Shown in pieces: positions 43,701 through 56,746 of a stretch of DNA of 64,000 nucleotides; the first letter of the stretch is position 1; every line of letters begins with the position of its first letter. Both the position numbers and the translations under genes were made by a program. The notes below the pieces were generated by a model. That model ran no database searches. It was given only the letters and a program-made list of their open reading frames with translations, and was not told the DNA's origin. Origin of the DNA: Eleginops maclovinus (Eukaryota > Chordata > Actinopteri > Perciformes > Eleginopidae); assembly GCF_036324505.1 (NCBI RefSeq), contig NC_086352.1, forward strand, positions 5,626,501 through 5,690,500, given 5' to 3'.

Positions 43701-44651
43701 CAAGTAGATATTCCAAAATCTCAATCTATCAGCCAATGCTCTAGAAAAGGTTGGAAAATGAAAAGCTGTGTCGTTTTTTGTGCATTAAACTGTCATTATA
43801 AACCTTGTCTTACACACGCTGTTGCATAAACTCTAGCAAGAGCTGTGAGACTGTTGATTAATCTCCTCTGCACGGTGTCACTGTGATGTTCAGGAGCCTG
43901 TAGAGACAAACTCTGGGGGTGAATCACGTTGATGTCTGTAACACAATGATATTTACTTGCGGTTAATATCGTGCTCTGGTCGCATGCAGAGCCTACAGTC
44001 ATAGCTCATGATGTTTGATTATGGTTTTGCGTCATGGCGCCATATTTGTCTTCAGGCTAATCAAACTGCCGAACACAAGTGAGCAGAGCGTCGTGATTCT
44101 CTGGCTCTGATGTGAGTAATAGGTAAATAACCATATCACAACACCAGGTGAAGGCATGCATCACCTGTGTCGACACAACTCTATCGGCCGACTGCGTAAC
44201 ATTCACTGGTCATAATTGAACAAAGTTGACCTTTAACCCTGGGTGCCTTCCTGCAGCTTGCACCAAACAGGAAACACTTTGACTCAAACCAGAGTGGATA
44301 TTCACAGAGGGCCGGTGCTAATGTCTTATCTGCTTATCTGACTATCTAGAGCAGCTGTAGGTGTCCGCCTCTTCTGCTGACGTCAGCTGCTGCCCTACAA
44401 CAAAAGAGCCAGTGTGTGTAATGGACAAATAAAAACACACCGACACGTTCCCACTCCCAGCTCATCAAATATGGCGGCTTAATCAGTGGCTCCAAACTAT
44501 GACCCTCTACGTACGCCTCAATGTCAACTTCCACTTGTTGCATGCATACACTTCCTTTTTAAGAATATGCTCTTGAAATCAACTTGGGTAGGAAAACACT
44601 GAGCATTACTCTTCTTACTTAACTTATGAACATAACTTTAGACAAGTTATA
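39042..44651. other. Intergenic stretch
   Basis: No supportable gene in 5.6 kb. A 9-bp perfect inverted repeat GTGTCATGG/CCATGACAC lies at about 39837-39866. A 162-codon open frame on the minus strand (41852-42340) has no recognisable domain and no supporting signals. Confidence 0.45.
40702..40768. repeat. (TG)n microsatellite
   Basis: TG tract with CTG and TTG interruptions. Confidence 0.93.
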
Positions 44652-45667
44652 CTAGCCTACTTCACCTACGCTACAGCTAGCCTACTTCACCTACGCTACA
44701 GCTAGCCTACTTCACCTACGCTACAGCTAGCCTACCTCACCTACATTATATCTAGCCTACTTCACCTACGTCACAGCTAGCCTACTTCACCTACGTTACA
44801 GCTAGCCTACTTCCCCTACGTTACAGCTAGCCTACCTCACCTACGTTACAGCTAGCCTACCTCACCTACATTATATCTAGCCTACTTCACCTACGCTACA
44901 GCTAGCCTACCTCACCTACGTTACATCTAGCCTACTTCACCTACGTTATATCTAGCCTACTTCACTTACGTTACAGCTAGCCTACTTCACCTACATTACA
45001 TCTAGCCTACTTCACTTACGTTACAGCTAGCCTACTTCACCTACATTACATCTAGCCTACTTCACCTACGCTACAGCTAGCCTACTTCACCTACGCTACA
45101 GCTAGCCTACTTCACCTACGCTACAGCTAGCCTACCTCACCTACGCTACAGCTAGCCTACTTCACCTACGTTATATCTAGCCTACTTCACTTACGTTACA
45201 GCTAGCCTACTTCACCTACATTACATCTAGCCTACTTCACCTACGCTACAGCTAGCCTACCTCACCTACGCTACAGCTAGCCTACTTCACCTACGTTATA
45301 TCTAGCCTACTTCACTTACGTCACAGTTAGCCTACTTCACCTACGTCACAGCTAGCCTACTTCACCTACGTTACAGCTAGCCTACTTCACCTACGTCACA
45401 GCTAGCCTACTTCACCTACGTTACAGCTAGCCTACCTCACCTACGTTACAGCTAGCCTACTTCACCTATGTCACAGCTAGACTACTTCACCTACGTCACA
45501 GCTAGCCTACTTCACTTACGTCACAGCTAGCCTACTTCACCTACGTTACAGCTAGCCTACTTCACCTACGTTACATCTAGCCTACTTCACCTACGTTACA
45601 TCTAGCCTAATTCACCTACTTCACCTACGTGACCTTTAGCCTACTTAACCTAAGTCACACCTAGCCT
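44652..45667. repeat. 25-bp minisatellite, about 40 copies
   Basis: The unit is CTAGCCTACTTCACCTACG then YTACAG. Copies vary at a few sites (CTTCACC/CCTCACC; GCTACAG/GTTACAG/GTCACAG/ATTATAT). The last units decay near 45600-45667. Confidence 0.93.
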
Positions 45668-45901
45668 CCTCTTCCACTCGCCCTTCCTTTTCAGGTCTGC
45701 AGAAATCAGAGGTTTATTCTTACTAAAACACTGCTGAGCAAAGACTTCAGCAGCTTAGCATTTTGAAAAGCCTGTCGGAGAACTACTGAGTCCAGATCTG
45801 AAGCTTGGTTTGTCTGTTCCACTACGACTGGAGTTTAGGGCTCATTCTGAAAACACAATACTGAAAGGAGGTTATTCCCTAATGGAAACAGTTATGCGTA
45901 T

Positions 45902-46088
45902 TGTAATGTAATGATGGTATGAACGTTATCAGTTATATTACGCGGTGACGTAGTTCCGGTCTCTGCTGTACAGTTGAACAAGTTATAGAGACACGCGTGA
46001 GTTAGCTCCGCAATGCAGTTTGTAACGTGTTAATCCAAAGCCCTAATAAACTACACGATAAGTGACACAGTGTGTGCGTATCGTGACA
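45902..46088 (+). repeat. 5' LTR of the Mag-like element
   Basis: Starts TGTAATGTAATGATGG, ends CGTATCGTGACA. TATATTA lies at 45934-45940, a TGACGTAG word just after it and AATAAA at 46045-46050, so promoter and polyadenylation signal both fit in 187 bp. Confidence 0.95.
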
Positions 46089-46101
46089 TGGTGTCAGAAG
46101 T
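46089..46101 (+). promoter_or_regulatory. tRNA primer binding site, probably tRNA-Leu
   Basis: TGGTGTCAGAAGT follows the LTR with no spacer. It begins with TGG, the complement of CCA, and the rest is complementary to the acceptor end of a vertebrate tRNA-Leu (ACTTCTGACA) as I recall it. Confidence 0.65.
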
Positions 46102-46128
46102 TACGGACTGAACGCCGAAAGAACTAAG

Positions 46129-49100
46129 ATGGCCAAGTTTGGACCGCCAGAACAGTTTGACTTTACCCGGCCAGGGGAATGGCCAGTGTGGAGGCGCCGA
46201 TTCGACAGGTTTCGAGCGGCTTCCAAGCTCAACAAAGAGAACTGTGAGGTACAAGTCAACGCTCTTCTGTATTCGATGGGGAAAGAAGCAGAGCCAATTT
46301 ATGAATCGTTTGTGTATACGGAGGACGACGAAAGTGATAACCCAGAACTTGACTACGATATAGTTATAGCTAGGTTTAATGATCACTTCGTGCCTAAGCG
46401 CAACGTGATACATGAGCGAGCATGCTTCCACAAGCGTGTGCAGAGGGCTGGAGAAATGGTGGAATCTTTCGTGAGGAGCCTTTATGAGCTAGCCCAATAC
46501 TGTGAATTCGGCATAACAAAGGATGAACAAATTAGAGACCGACTCGTCATTGGCATCCTAGATAGCGAGGTCTCACAAAAGTTGCAACTTGAGGCGGATC
46601 TTACGCTGGAGAGGGCTATCCAGCTAGCCCGACAGAGCGAGCAGATCAAGAAGCAGAGCGAGGAGCGGGCAGAGTGCTCAGTGAATGCTGTGGGACAGAG
46701 GGGACAGGCAGGCTGGAAACGCGGCAAGGGCAGGTGGCAGCGAGATGGACGAAACGGTCCCAAACGAGAGGAGTACAGCAAACAAAATGGATGCTGCTCA
46801 CGGTGTGGCAGGACACACGCACGTGAAGAACGTTGCCCCGCACACGACAAGGAATGCCGGGGATGCGGTAAGCTAGGACACTTTGAACTGGTGTGCAAAA
46901 GCAAAATGACAAAACAATTAATGGCTGTGACACACGAATTTGACGATGATGATGATGATGATCAAGCTTTCTTTATCGGTGCAGTGACAAATCAGGCCCA
47001 TACAGTAGTTGAGCAGCCAGATTTCAGTGATGATTGGCGTGTCACACTTCCCATCAACAATAGTCTAGTTGACTTTAAAATTGACACGGGGGCAGACATT
47101 ACTGTAATGACTGTGAAAACGTACAACAAAATGCCAAACAAGCCCCAATTAGCTAAGACTACAGTCAGTGCCACAAGCCCAGGCGGGGAAGTAAAGTGCA
47201 TAGGCAGATTCCTGGCCACATGCCGGCACAAGGGCCAAAAGTATGCCTTCTGGATAACGGTAATCAAAGGACAGTTTGCACAGAACCTACTGGGGGGAGG
47301 AGTGGCAAAATCCATGGGCCTTGTGAAACGGCTGAATGCAGTGTGCACCGTGACGGACGACCTATTCGGAGAAATAGGACTCCTACAGTGCGACCCTGTC
47401 AAAATCGAGCTGAAACCAGGCGTGGAGCCCTATGTCGCCACAACGCCGCGCCGGGTGCCGTTTCCCCTCCTGCCAAAGGTCGAAAAGGAGCTGGGGCGCA
47501 TGTTGGAGATGGGCATAATCGAGCATGTCACAGGGCCCACCGACTGGTGCGCACCCATGGTGCCTGCGGAAAAAAAGAATAAAGACCAGGTCAGAGTGTG
47601 CGTGGACCTCAAGAGGCTCAACAAGGCTGTCAAGCGAGAACGGTATGTTTTGCCCACACTGGAGGACATTGCTCCCAAGCTAGCGGGGGCAAAGGTGTTC
47701 TCCACGCTAGATGCCTCTAGTGGCTTCTGGCAAATTCCCCTGGACCCCGACAGCCAAAAACTGACCACCTTCATCACACCCATGGGCAGGTTCTGTTTCA
47801 GGCGGCTCCCATTCGGGATCTCTTCAGCCCCTGAGATTTTCCAGAGACTGATGACCGACCTGCTCAGGGGCCATGAGGGAGTCGTGGTCGTGATGGACGA
47901 CATACTCGTCTACGGTGCGGACGAGGAGGAGCACAACAGGCGGCTGAACACAGTCCTCCAGACCATCAGGCGGTCTGGACTGAAACTGAACAAAGCAAAG
48001 TGCCGGTTCAACAAGTCGGAGACCGGCTACTTCGGACACATAATCAGCGCAGAGGGCATGAAAGTAGACAAAAGCAAAGTGAGTGCAATCACTGAGATGC
48101 CCAGCCCAAACAACGTGGGAGAGCTGCGCCAGGTCCTGGGCATGATCAACTACCTGGGGAGGTTCCTGCCAGGCCTCTCAACCGCGCTACACCCAGTCAC
48201 TGACCTGCTCAAGAAGGACAGTGCGTGGGCATGGGGTGACCTCCAAGAGAGAGCGCTGCAGAAAGCCAAAGACATGCTCTCGTCAGCCCCAGCACTGGCC
48301 TACTACGACTCCAACCGCCGCACCATCGTCAGCGCGGACGCCAGCAGCTACGGCCTGGGCGCCACACTACTCCAGGAGCACAGCGGTGAGTTGAAACCTG
48401 TTGCATTCTGCTCACGCACTCTTACAGAAACCGAGAAACGCTACTCCCAAATAGAAAAGGAGTGCTTGGCAGCGGTGTGGTCATGCGAACGCTTTGTACG
48501 TTATGTACAGGGGCTAGACAGTTTTTGCCTCCAGACAGACCACAAGCCGCTAGTCCCATTGATAAATGCATGTGACCTGGACAAAGCACCCGTGCGGTGC
48601 CAGAGACTGTTGATGCGCCTGATGCGGTTCAATGCGACAGCTGTCCATGTTCCAGGAAAGCAGCTGATCGTGGCAGATGCGCTGTCCAGGAGCCCTCTGA
48701 CTCAGGAGGCCGAGTCAGAGACGGAGCGCCACGTCGAGGCGTACGTCGATGCAGTGGTGACAAACAAGCCGATGTCACCAGAGAAGTTGGAGGAGATAAG
48801 AGGAGCAACGCGGATGGATCCAGACCTTCAGGCGGTCATCTCCAGTGTGCGAAACGGCTGGCGTAAGAGACACAACTTTTCCTCCTTCTCTGCACTCTAT
48901 TCTGCCAGGCATCACCTCTCTGAAGCGGGGGGACTAGTTCTGTACGACGACAGAATTGTGATTCCAAAAGGACTGAGAGCAGACATTCTGAAAAGAATCC
49001 ATACAGGTCACCAAGGACTGACGAAGTGCCGTGAGAGAGCCAGGCTCTCTGTCTGGTGGCCTGGCATCGGAGGCGACATCAAAACAACCGTGACGCAGTG

Positions 49101-50088
49101 CAAGTTCTGCATAGAGCACAAGCCCAAGCAGAGGCGTGAGCCTCTCATCACTACGGCCCTGCCAGAGGGGCCTTGGCAGAGGATCGCTGCTGACTTATGC
49201 GAGCTGGAAGGGAAGCAGTATCTAGTAGTCGTGGACTACTATTCCAGGTATGTCGAAATGGTACACTTACCTTCTACATCAAGCCAGCAGGTCATCACGC
49301 GCCTCAAAGCCATCTTCAGCCGATGGGGTGTACCTCTCGAACTAGTCAGCGACAATGGTCTGCAGTTCACGTCAGCTGAATTCACTGACTTTTGCAAAGA
49401 GTACGGGTTCACGCGCACAACCTCGAGCCCCCACTACCCCCAGGCCAACGGGGCAGCCGAGAGAGCAGTCCAGACTGCTAAAAGACTGCTGAAACAACCA
49501 GACCCGTACCTTGCCCTGATGAGCTATCTGGCCACACCCATTGCTGCAACGGGGGCCAGTCCGGCTCAACTGATGCTGGGACGACAGATTCGCACCACAG
49601 TCCCCACATTGGAGCAAAACTTGCAAATGACTCCAATAAGCCCTGAACAAGTAAGAACAAATGACTCTAAAGCCAAGAGATCTTACGAGTACTTCTACAA
49701 CCGCCGACACTCCACCCTCCATCTCCCAGAGCTGCCAACAGGTCAGGCAGTGCGTGTCAAGCTGGACACAGACAAGGGGTGGAAGACCCCTGCGCAGGTG
49801 TTGGGGAAAGCGGAACAACCCAGATCCTACATGGTCAAGATGGACAACGGCACAGTGTTGCGGCGTAACAGGAGACACCTCCAGGCTGTTCCTGAGACCA
49901 CCGGGCCTGCTGAGACCACCGGGCCTGCAGAACCACAACTACAGCCCGAGACCAGCCCAGCACGTCCCGTCAGCAGTCCACTTCCTGTGATGGTCACCAG
50001 GGGCCACACAGCATCACCGGGCCTACACCAGAGACTACACAGGGAACACCGGCACGGCCTACTCTGTCCAGTGGCACAGCCAGACTGA
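46129..50088 (+). CDS. gag-pol: Gag-Pol polyprotein of the Mag-like element
   Basis: 1319 residues in one frame; start ATG in good context (AAGATGG). Residue guide: Gag-type helical domain 1-200 ([19 protein letters not shown]); two zinc knuckles near 224-257, the second [14 protein letters not shown]; a seven-Asp run near 272-278; aspartic protease near 319 ([11 protein letters not shown]); reverse transcriptase 425-630 with the catalytic box VMDDILVYG near 589; RNase H about 730-850 (SADASSYG); integrase zinc module 958-995 (HTGHQG ... CKFC), then Asp, Asp, Glu near 1022, 1073 and 1109; C-terminal tail with a repeated ETTGPA. Makes particle, copies RNA and integrates DNA from one precursor, with no frameshift needed. 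The Tyr usual before the catalytic DD box is Val here. Confidence 0.94.
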   Translation: MAKFGPPEQFDFTRPGEWPVWRRRFDRFRAASKLNKENCEVQVNALLYSMGKEAEPIYESFVYTEDDESDNPELDYDIVIARFNDHFVPKRNVIHERACFHKRVQRAGEMVESFVRSLYELAQYCEFGITKDEQIRDRLVIGILDSEVSQKLQLEADLTLERAIQLARQSEQIKKQSEERAECSVNAVGQRGQAGWKRGKGRWQRDGRNGPKREEYSKQNGCCSRCGRTHAREERCPAHDKECRGCGKLGHFELVCKSKMTKQLMAVTHEFDDDDDDDQAFFIGAVTNQAHTVVEQPDFSDDWRVTLPINNSLVDFKIDTGADITVMTVKTYNKMPNKPQLAKTTVSATSPGGEVKCIGRFLATCRHKGQKYAFWITVIKGQFAQNLLGGGVAKSMGLVKRLNAVCTVTDDLFGEIGLLQCDPVKIELKPGVEPYVATTPRRVPFPLLPKVEKELGRMLEMGIIEHVTGPTDWCAPMVPAEKKNKDQVRVCVDLKRLNKAVKRERYVLPTLEDIAPKLAGAKVFSTLDASSGFWQIPLDPDSQKLTTFITPMGRFCFRRLPFGISSAPEIFQRLMTDLLRGHEGVVVVMDDILVYGADEEEHNRRLNTVLQTIRRSGLKLNKAKCRFNKSETGYFGHIISAEGMKVDKSKVSAITEMPSPNNVGELRQVLGMINYLGRFLPGLSTALHPVTDLLKKDSAWAWGDLQERALQKAKDMLSSAPALAYYDSNRRTIVSADASSYGLGATLLQEHSGELKPVAFCSRTLTETEKRYSQIEKECLAAVWSCERFVRYVQGLDSFCLQTDHKPLVPLINACDLDKAPVRCQRLLMRLMRFNATAVHVPGKQLIVADALSRSPLTQEAESETERHVEAYVDAVVTNKPMSPEKLEEIRGATRMDPDLQAVISSVRNGWRKRHNFSSFSALYSARHHLSEAGGLVLYDDRIVIPKGLRADILKRIHTGHQGLTKCRERARLSVWWPGIGGDIKTTVTQCKFCIEHKPKQRREPLITTALPEGPWQRIAADLCELEGKQYLVVVDYYSRYVEMVHLPSTSSQQVITRLKAIFSRWGVPLELVSDNGLQFTSAEFTDFCKEYGFTRTTSSPHYPQANGAAERAVQTAKRLLKQPDPYLALMSYLATPIAATGASPAQLMLGRQIRTTVPTLEQNLQMTPISPEQVRTNDSKAKRSYEYFYNRRHSTLHLPELPTGQAVRVKLDTDKGWKTPAQVLGKAEQPRSYMVKMDNGTVLRRNRRHLQAVPETTGPAETTGPAEPQLQPETSPARPVSSPLPVMVTRGHTASPGLHQRLHREHRHGLLCPVAQPD

Positions 50089-50549
50089 CCTCCAGGGGCC
50101 GTGAAATCAGACCACCTCTCCGGTTCAGACTCAATGAGTGATTTATGACTGCTGACTGCTTTATTGCTAATGCCTAATTTTTTTTTTTTTCAGGTTTCCC
50201 TACTGAAACAGATTTAGTTCAATGGACAAAATGTAAAAAAAAAAAAAAAAAAAGGAGGAGAAAGAAAGAAATGTTTTCTGCAGTTAATGTTGCTAATGCA
50301 CTTAAGGGTAATGTTTATATTAATGTGTTACAAATACTACAGTACAGTAGTATGAATGGGGAATGGGTTCTGGAAAAAAATGAGAAGAAATTGCTCTTGG
50401 TAAAAATAGATTTAATTTTGATTAAGACTTAATTTACTTACCTGAATCTGCAATTGGAGTAAGTATTGTTTATTTATGTTTTAGGATACTCTGAATGGAC
50501 TCAGTTCTGGTAAAGGTTACTTTTAGTTTATTGTCTCAAAAGGGGGAGA
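50089..50549 (+). other. 3' non-coding part of the Mag-like element
   Basis: Holds a 13-T run (50178-50190), a 19-A run (50235-50253) that can pair with it, and a polypurine tract AAAAGGGGGAGA (50538-50549) directly before the 3' LTR. Confidence 0.8.
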
Positions 50550-50736
50550 TGTAATGTAATGATGGTATGAACGTTATCAGTTATATTACGCGGTGACGTA
50601 GTTCCGGTCTCTGCTGTACAGTTGAACAAGTTATAGAGACACGCGTGAGTTAGCTCCGCAATGCAGTTTGTAACGTGTTAATCCAAAGCCCTAATAAACT
50701 ACACGATAAGTGACACAGTGTGTGCGTATCGTGACA
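50550..50736 (+). repeat. 3' LTR of the Mag-like element
   Basis: 187 bp, no difference from the 5' copy noticed. Followed by target duplication CGTAT. Confidence 0.95.
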
Positions 50737-50741
50737 CGTAT

Positions 50742-51979
50742 GATTTCCCATGTATGCTACCAGATGCCCCTAACACTATAGTTTAGCCATTTAATGAAGC
50801 TCTTACTACACACCTGAACCAGAGCGGGACTTTGGAGACGTTCGCCAAGGCCAACGGTGCCTTCAGGGACAAATTGGATTGTCCCATGTTCGGTGGTGGA
50901 AGCAACGTAACACTAATAAGAAGCTCTGCTGTTATTTTATAGCTTTAATACTTTGATTTCTGTTTCTAAATAGTTGTTGTTCTGACTGTAGGGCTTGATT
51001 TTCCAGTCAGGCTGACATTTTCTTTTTTGCTCTTTTTTTTGTGTATCTGCCTTCAGATTCTGCCCTCTGATTCAGATCCAATCCAAAATGCAATGTGTTT
51101 CCCCCCGAGTTCGTTTTTAGTGTTTCGTGCCGACACACCAGTGAACAAACAGCCGAACAGACAGACAGACAAACCGGCCAAAACATTACCCGTTTGGCAC
51201 AGGTGGAATATCCAGAATGATGTTGGAGAATAACATAAACATCAAAGACACCGACAATAAAGAGCTAGAGCACAATCACCCGGGGCCAAGCGAGGCTGTG
51301 TGGATCTGCAGCAGTTACGATTGCTCATAAATTACATGTGGAAGTCGGGAACTGGCTCGAGATCAGATCAGAATAATGTCTCACCTGACAGGCATGGTAA
51401 CGGGCTGTTTGCGACTGCATTTGAAGTGTCACTGCGGGGCAGACTGTGAACACTGTGTCCCGTCACCTCGGCATGTGACGGGATCGAGATAGTCCTTCAT
51501 GCATCTGAACTCTATGGCTCTCGGTTTTCATTCATCCTGCAGAGTGTTTCTGTAAACATGTGCAGGACATCAGAGAGGAAATTACACAAACAGAAGCAGA
51601 GCTGCATTTTTTGTTGTGGTTTTTTTTTACTACATGGTAACATCCCAGAGATGGGTGGATGACAAGCAGTGCTGCCCTGTAGGGATCACAATTTATTTAA
51701 GCCAGGTTACACCCATTGGCAACACACAACTCGTCTGACTTTCTCACACACACTCATATCTTCTACACATACCTGCAGTGGCGAGCATGCACACAAGCGT
51801 TGCAACATATTGGTAGGGCAGGCGTGGCTGCTCCTTTAGCGGTGGCTGTCGTGCCTCTTCAGCATTCCCGTATCATGATCAGCTTCTTTAATCTCCTGCT
51901 GTGTGAGGGCCAACACGCTGTTGGACTACTGCCTTCACTTATCACACATGCCAGCACGGCACACAGCAGCTAACACACT
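50742..51979. other. Intergenic stretch
   Basis: Nothing recognisable. Confidence 0.45.
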
Positions 51980-52450
51980 GCGTCCTTTCTTGTAATCTGC
52001 ATGGACTGCATAATTTACGCATGCATGTGTAAGTACAGAGAGGTGTTTTCCTTTATGTTTTATCACCAATAAACTACGTGTGTCATCACTGCAAATTAGC
52101 CACAATAAGATGTGAGAGGGCACTATAATACTCATGCTACTACAGGTCACCCATCACAGCCCTTATTTTAACGTACGTACACACTTGTTTCTTTTTACCT
52201 GCCTGCTATAATTAATGCATGCATGCATAAGAAAAGAGAGGTGTTTTCCTTTCATGTTTTATCAGCAATAAACTACTTACTGCAAACAACAGGCAGAACA
52301 TAAGATGTGAAACTGCCCAAACACACACGGGCCCTTTTAACATCATAACCCTGTTCCTTTTTTATCTGCATGCCTACTGTGATTTATGCATGCATAAGAA
52401 AAGAGAGGCGTTTTATCACGCATTGTCACGCATTATCACGCATGAACTCT
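51980..52450. repeat. Tandem repeat of about 170-200 bp, 2.5-3 copies
   Basis: GAGAGGTGTTTTCCTTT with TTTTATCACCAATAAACTAC recurs at about 52039, 52235 and (shortened) 52404, each preceded by a GCATGCATAAG-type word. A related TAACATCATAACCCTGTTCC part recurs diverged near 53230. Confidence 0.7.
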
Positions 52451-52574
52451 CAGGCATTTGATGTTGTGTCTTTTTATCATTTGCTTTTTATTTTGCGTAT
52501 CTTTAAATTCATATCTTTTATTTATTTTTATTCTTGGGATGGTGAGAAACTGCATTTTGGTCTCCCTGTTTGTA

Positions 52575-52575
<1 letters not shown>

Positions 52576-52649
<74 letters not shown>
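52576..52649. repeat. (CA)n microsatellite
   Basis: About 36 CA units, complementary to the TG tract 122 bp downstream. Confidence 0.95.
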
Positions 52650-52653
<4 letters not shown>

Positions 52654-52689
52654 TGTATAATATTAGTATAAATATCGGTAAGTCAAACA

Positions 52690-52799
52690 TAAAATCCAAT
52701 TATTGAAAATAAAGTCGAAATATTGAGATGGATATCAGACTTAGACTTTGATACGTCATCACTGCAAAGATGTGTGTGTGTGTGTGTATGTATGTATGT

Positions 52800-52897
<98 letters not shown>

Positions 52898-53175
52898 ACT
52901 GTAAATGAGGAATAAATCTAAATTTCAAAACAAAAGTTGAAATATCACCAAAATGTAATTAAAGTTGTTGAGAATAAATTATGGATAAAGGTTTAAATAT
53001 CTTAAATAAATAGTAAAATGTTGACAATCAATTTAAAAACTGGAAAAATAAAATCTAAAAGTTGAAAATAAAATCCAGATATTATAAATAAAGTCAAAAA
53101 TGTTGAGATTAAAGTAGAAAAAGTAGAAAATAAAATCCAAATATTGGACATCAGAATCAGAATAAGGATCAAATA
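52690..53175. repeat. AT-rich dispersed repeat, copy 1
   Basis: Outside the TG tract it shares CACCAAAATGTAATTAAAG, AAATGTTGACAAT and AATAAAATCCARATATT in order with 54480-54850. Confidence 0.65.
52771..52894. repeat. (TG)n microsatellite
   Basis: TG tract with a few TATG interruptions at the start, inside the AT-rich repeat. Confidence 0.95.
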
Positions 53176-54203
53176 TTGGACAATAAGTGGACATTTGGAT
53201 GTGTAAGTGCAGGCTGTGGGCCCTGTTACATATCATAACCCTTAGATGCATACCCACACACTGGTTCCTTTGTACCTGCCTGCCTTCTCGTCACTCCCTG
53301 TGTTTTGCTTCACAACACACATCTTTAACTGTGTTCCTGCTGAAACTGGGCCGGTGGCTGAGTAATTTACACCCCCGTTGGTCCAGCGGCTCAGTCGGCA
53401 CTATCAGCCAGGGTGTCGTCATCCTGCCTCCGTTCTTCCACTGCGTGTAATGAATCCAGTGTGTGTGAGCGCTGGCATGCACAAATGATTAACTGGTGGC
53501 AAGGAGAACTGATTAAGGAGATAAAGCTTGGCACACAATAGCCTCGGTGCTACACGTGTACCTGCATAACCAGAGCTTCCTCACGCAAGGGAATAATGCG
53601 CTCCCAATTCTCTTCTCAGTGCAGGAGACAAACTCTGCTTTGTAGTTATGTGCAGTAGAGTCTTTTTATGTGGTGGTTTGTCACCTTATGGGTAGAGGGA
53701 AGTAGGGCTATTATCTGCAGCAATGTCAGCGTCACATTGAAGGAAGGTTTGAGACCTGAAGATGAGTCAGGGTGCAGAAAGTTGTGTGAAAGTCTTTGCA
53801 GGAGAGTAGTATAAGAAGCAAAAATAACTGCACTTAATTACGCGTTACATATTCAAGCATCAAAGGCCAAACCAGGAGGACAGTAAGGTGCAACATGGAG
53901 ATGCAGGAGAGGGTGTGGAGAGTCCCGCGGCCACATGGCGGCTTAGCAAGAAGTCATTATCATACATGATCAGAGGAGGGTAATCATTCTCATTCCCACC
54001 GCTTCTCCTGGAGAAGCAGTGCTCTCTCTCCAGCATGGGGAACGATTGGTAACAGACAAATAAAAAGCCCAGCTTCTCATGAGAGGCAGTCATATCCTTC
54101 TATTACTATAAGGGCCAATTAAAGATGGAGGTTATTACAGTTTAACGATGGCTGAGCAAGATATCATTTAGCCTAATTACACTTTGGTCAATGAGTGTGA
54201 TTG
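53176..54203. other. Intergenic stretch
   Basis: Nothing recognisable apart from the diverged repeat word near 53230. Confidence 0.45.
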
Positions 54204-54422
54204 AAAATAGCAACAGCAGGGGGCCGTCGTTTAGCTCAGTTGGTACAGCTGACGGACCATGTACTGGGGTTAGGTCCCCAAGCAGAGGACCAGGGTTCGA
54301 ATCCAGCTTGGGACCATGTGCTGCGTGTCATCCCCTCCGTCTCCCCCTTTCATATATATCTCTCTATTAAAGGCACTGTTTGCCCAGAACAATCTGTAAA
54401 AATACAAAAATAGCAACAGCAG
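54204..54422 (+). mobile_element. tRNA-derived SINE with target duplications
   Basis: A 187-bp body (54220-54406) carries a pol III A box TAGCTCAGTTGG (54232-54243) and B box GGTTCGAATCC (54294-54304), then a tRNA-unrelated part and a tail with AAAAATAC. A 16-bp perfect direct repeat AAAATAGCAACAGCAG (54204-54219 and 54407-54422) flanks it, so the full insertion is visible. It is not a functional tRNA: no acceptor stem closes. Confidence 0.92.
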
Positions 54423-54479
54423 TTTGATCATTGGAGTGTTCTCTTGTGAAACTGTCTGAGTATCAGAGCCACTTATAAG

Positions 54480-54850
54480 GGAAATAAAAGAGAGGATAAA
54501 ATAAAGGTTGAATGTTCAGAATAATGCGGAGAACTTTTCAAATAAAGTTCAAAATGTGGAATAAAATCAAATATCATCAAAATGTAATTAAGAGGGTTGA
54601 GAGTAAGTTGGAAAATTATGGAAACAAAGTTGAAATATTTCAAATAAATTGTTAAATGTTGACAATAAATTAAAAAAGTGAAAGAATAAAATCCAAATAC
54701 TGGAAATAAAAGTCAAAACAGGGGAAATGTTGACATTAAACTAGAGCAGTCTTAATATGTGGTAAATAAAGGCAAACATTTTGAGATTGAAGTATAACAT
54801 GTTGGAAAAAAAGTAAAATGTTGGAAAATAAGTTGAAATGCAGCTGAGAC
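54480..54850. repeat. AT-rich dispersed repeat, copy 2
   Basis: Direct diverged copy of 52690-53175: ATCAAAATGTAATTAAGAGG, AAATGTTGACAATAAATT and AATAAAATCCAAATACTGG in the same order. Confidence 0.65.

Positions 54851-56746
<1,896 letters not shown>

Larger units (their letters stand above)
45902..50736 (+). mobile_element. Intact Mag-like Ty3/Gypsy LTR retrotransposon
   Basis: A 4835-bp element with two 187-bp LTRs (45902-46088 and 50550-50736) that read identically, TG...CA ends and a perfect 5-bp target duplication CGTAT (45897-45901 and 50737-50741). A single uninterrupted gag-pol frame has two zinc knuckles and no chromodomain, which fits the Mag/SURL branch; the clade is inferred from architecture and motifs. 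Recent and possibly active. Confidence 0.93.

Noticed and set aside
54220..54305. tRNA gene
   Set aside because: A and B boxes are present but no acceptor or anticodon stem forms; it is the head of a SINE.
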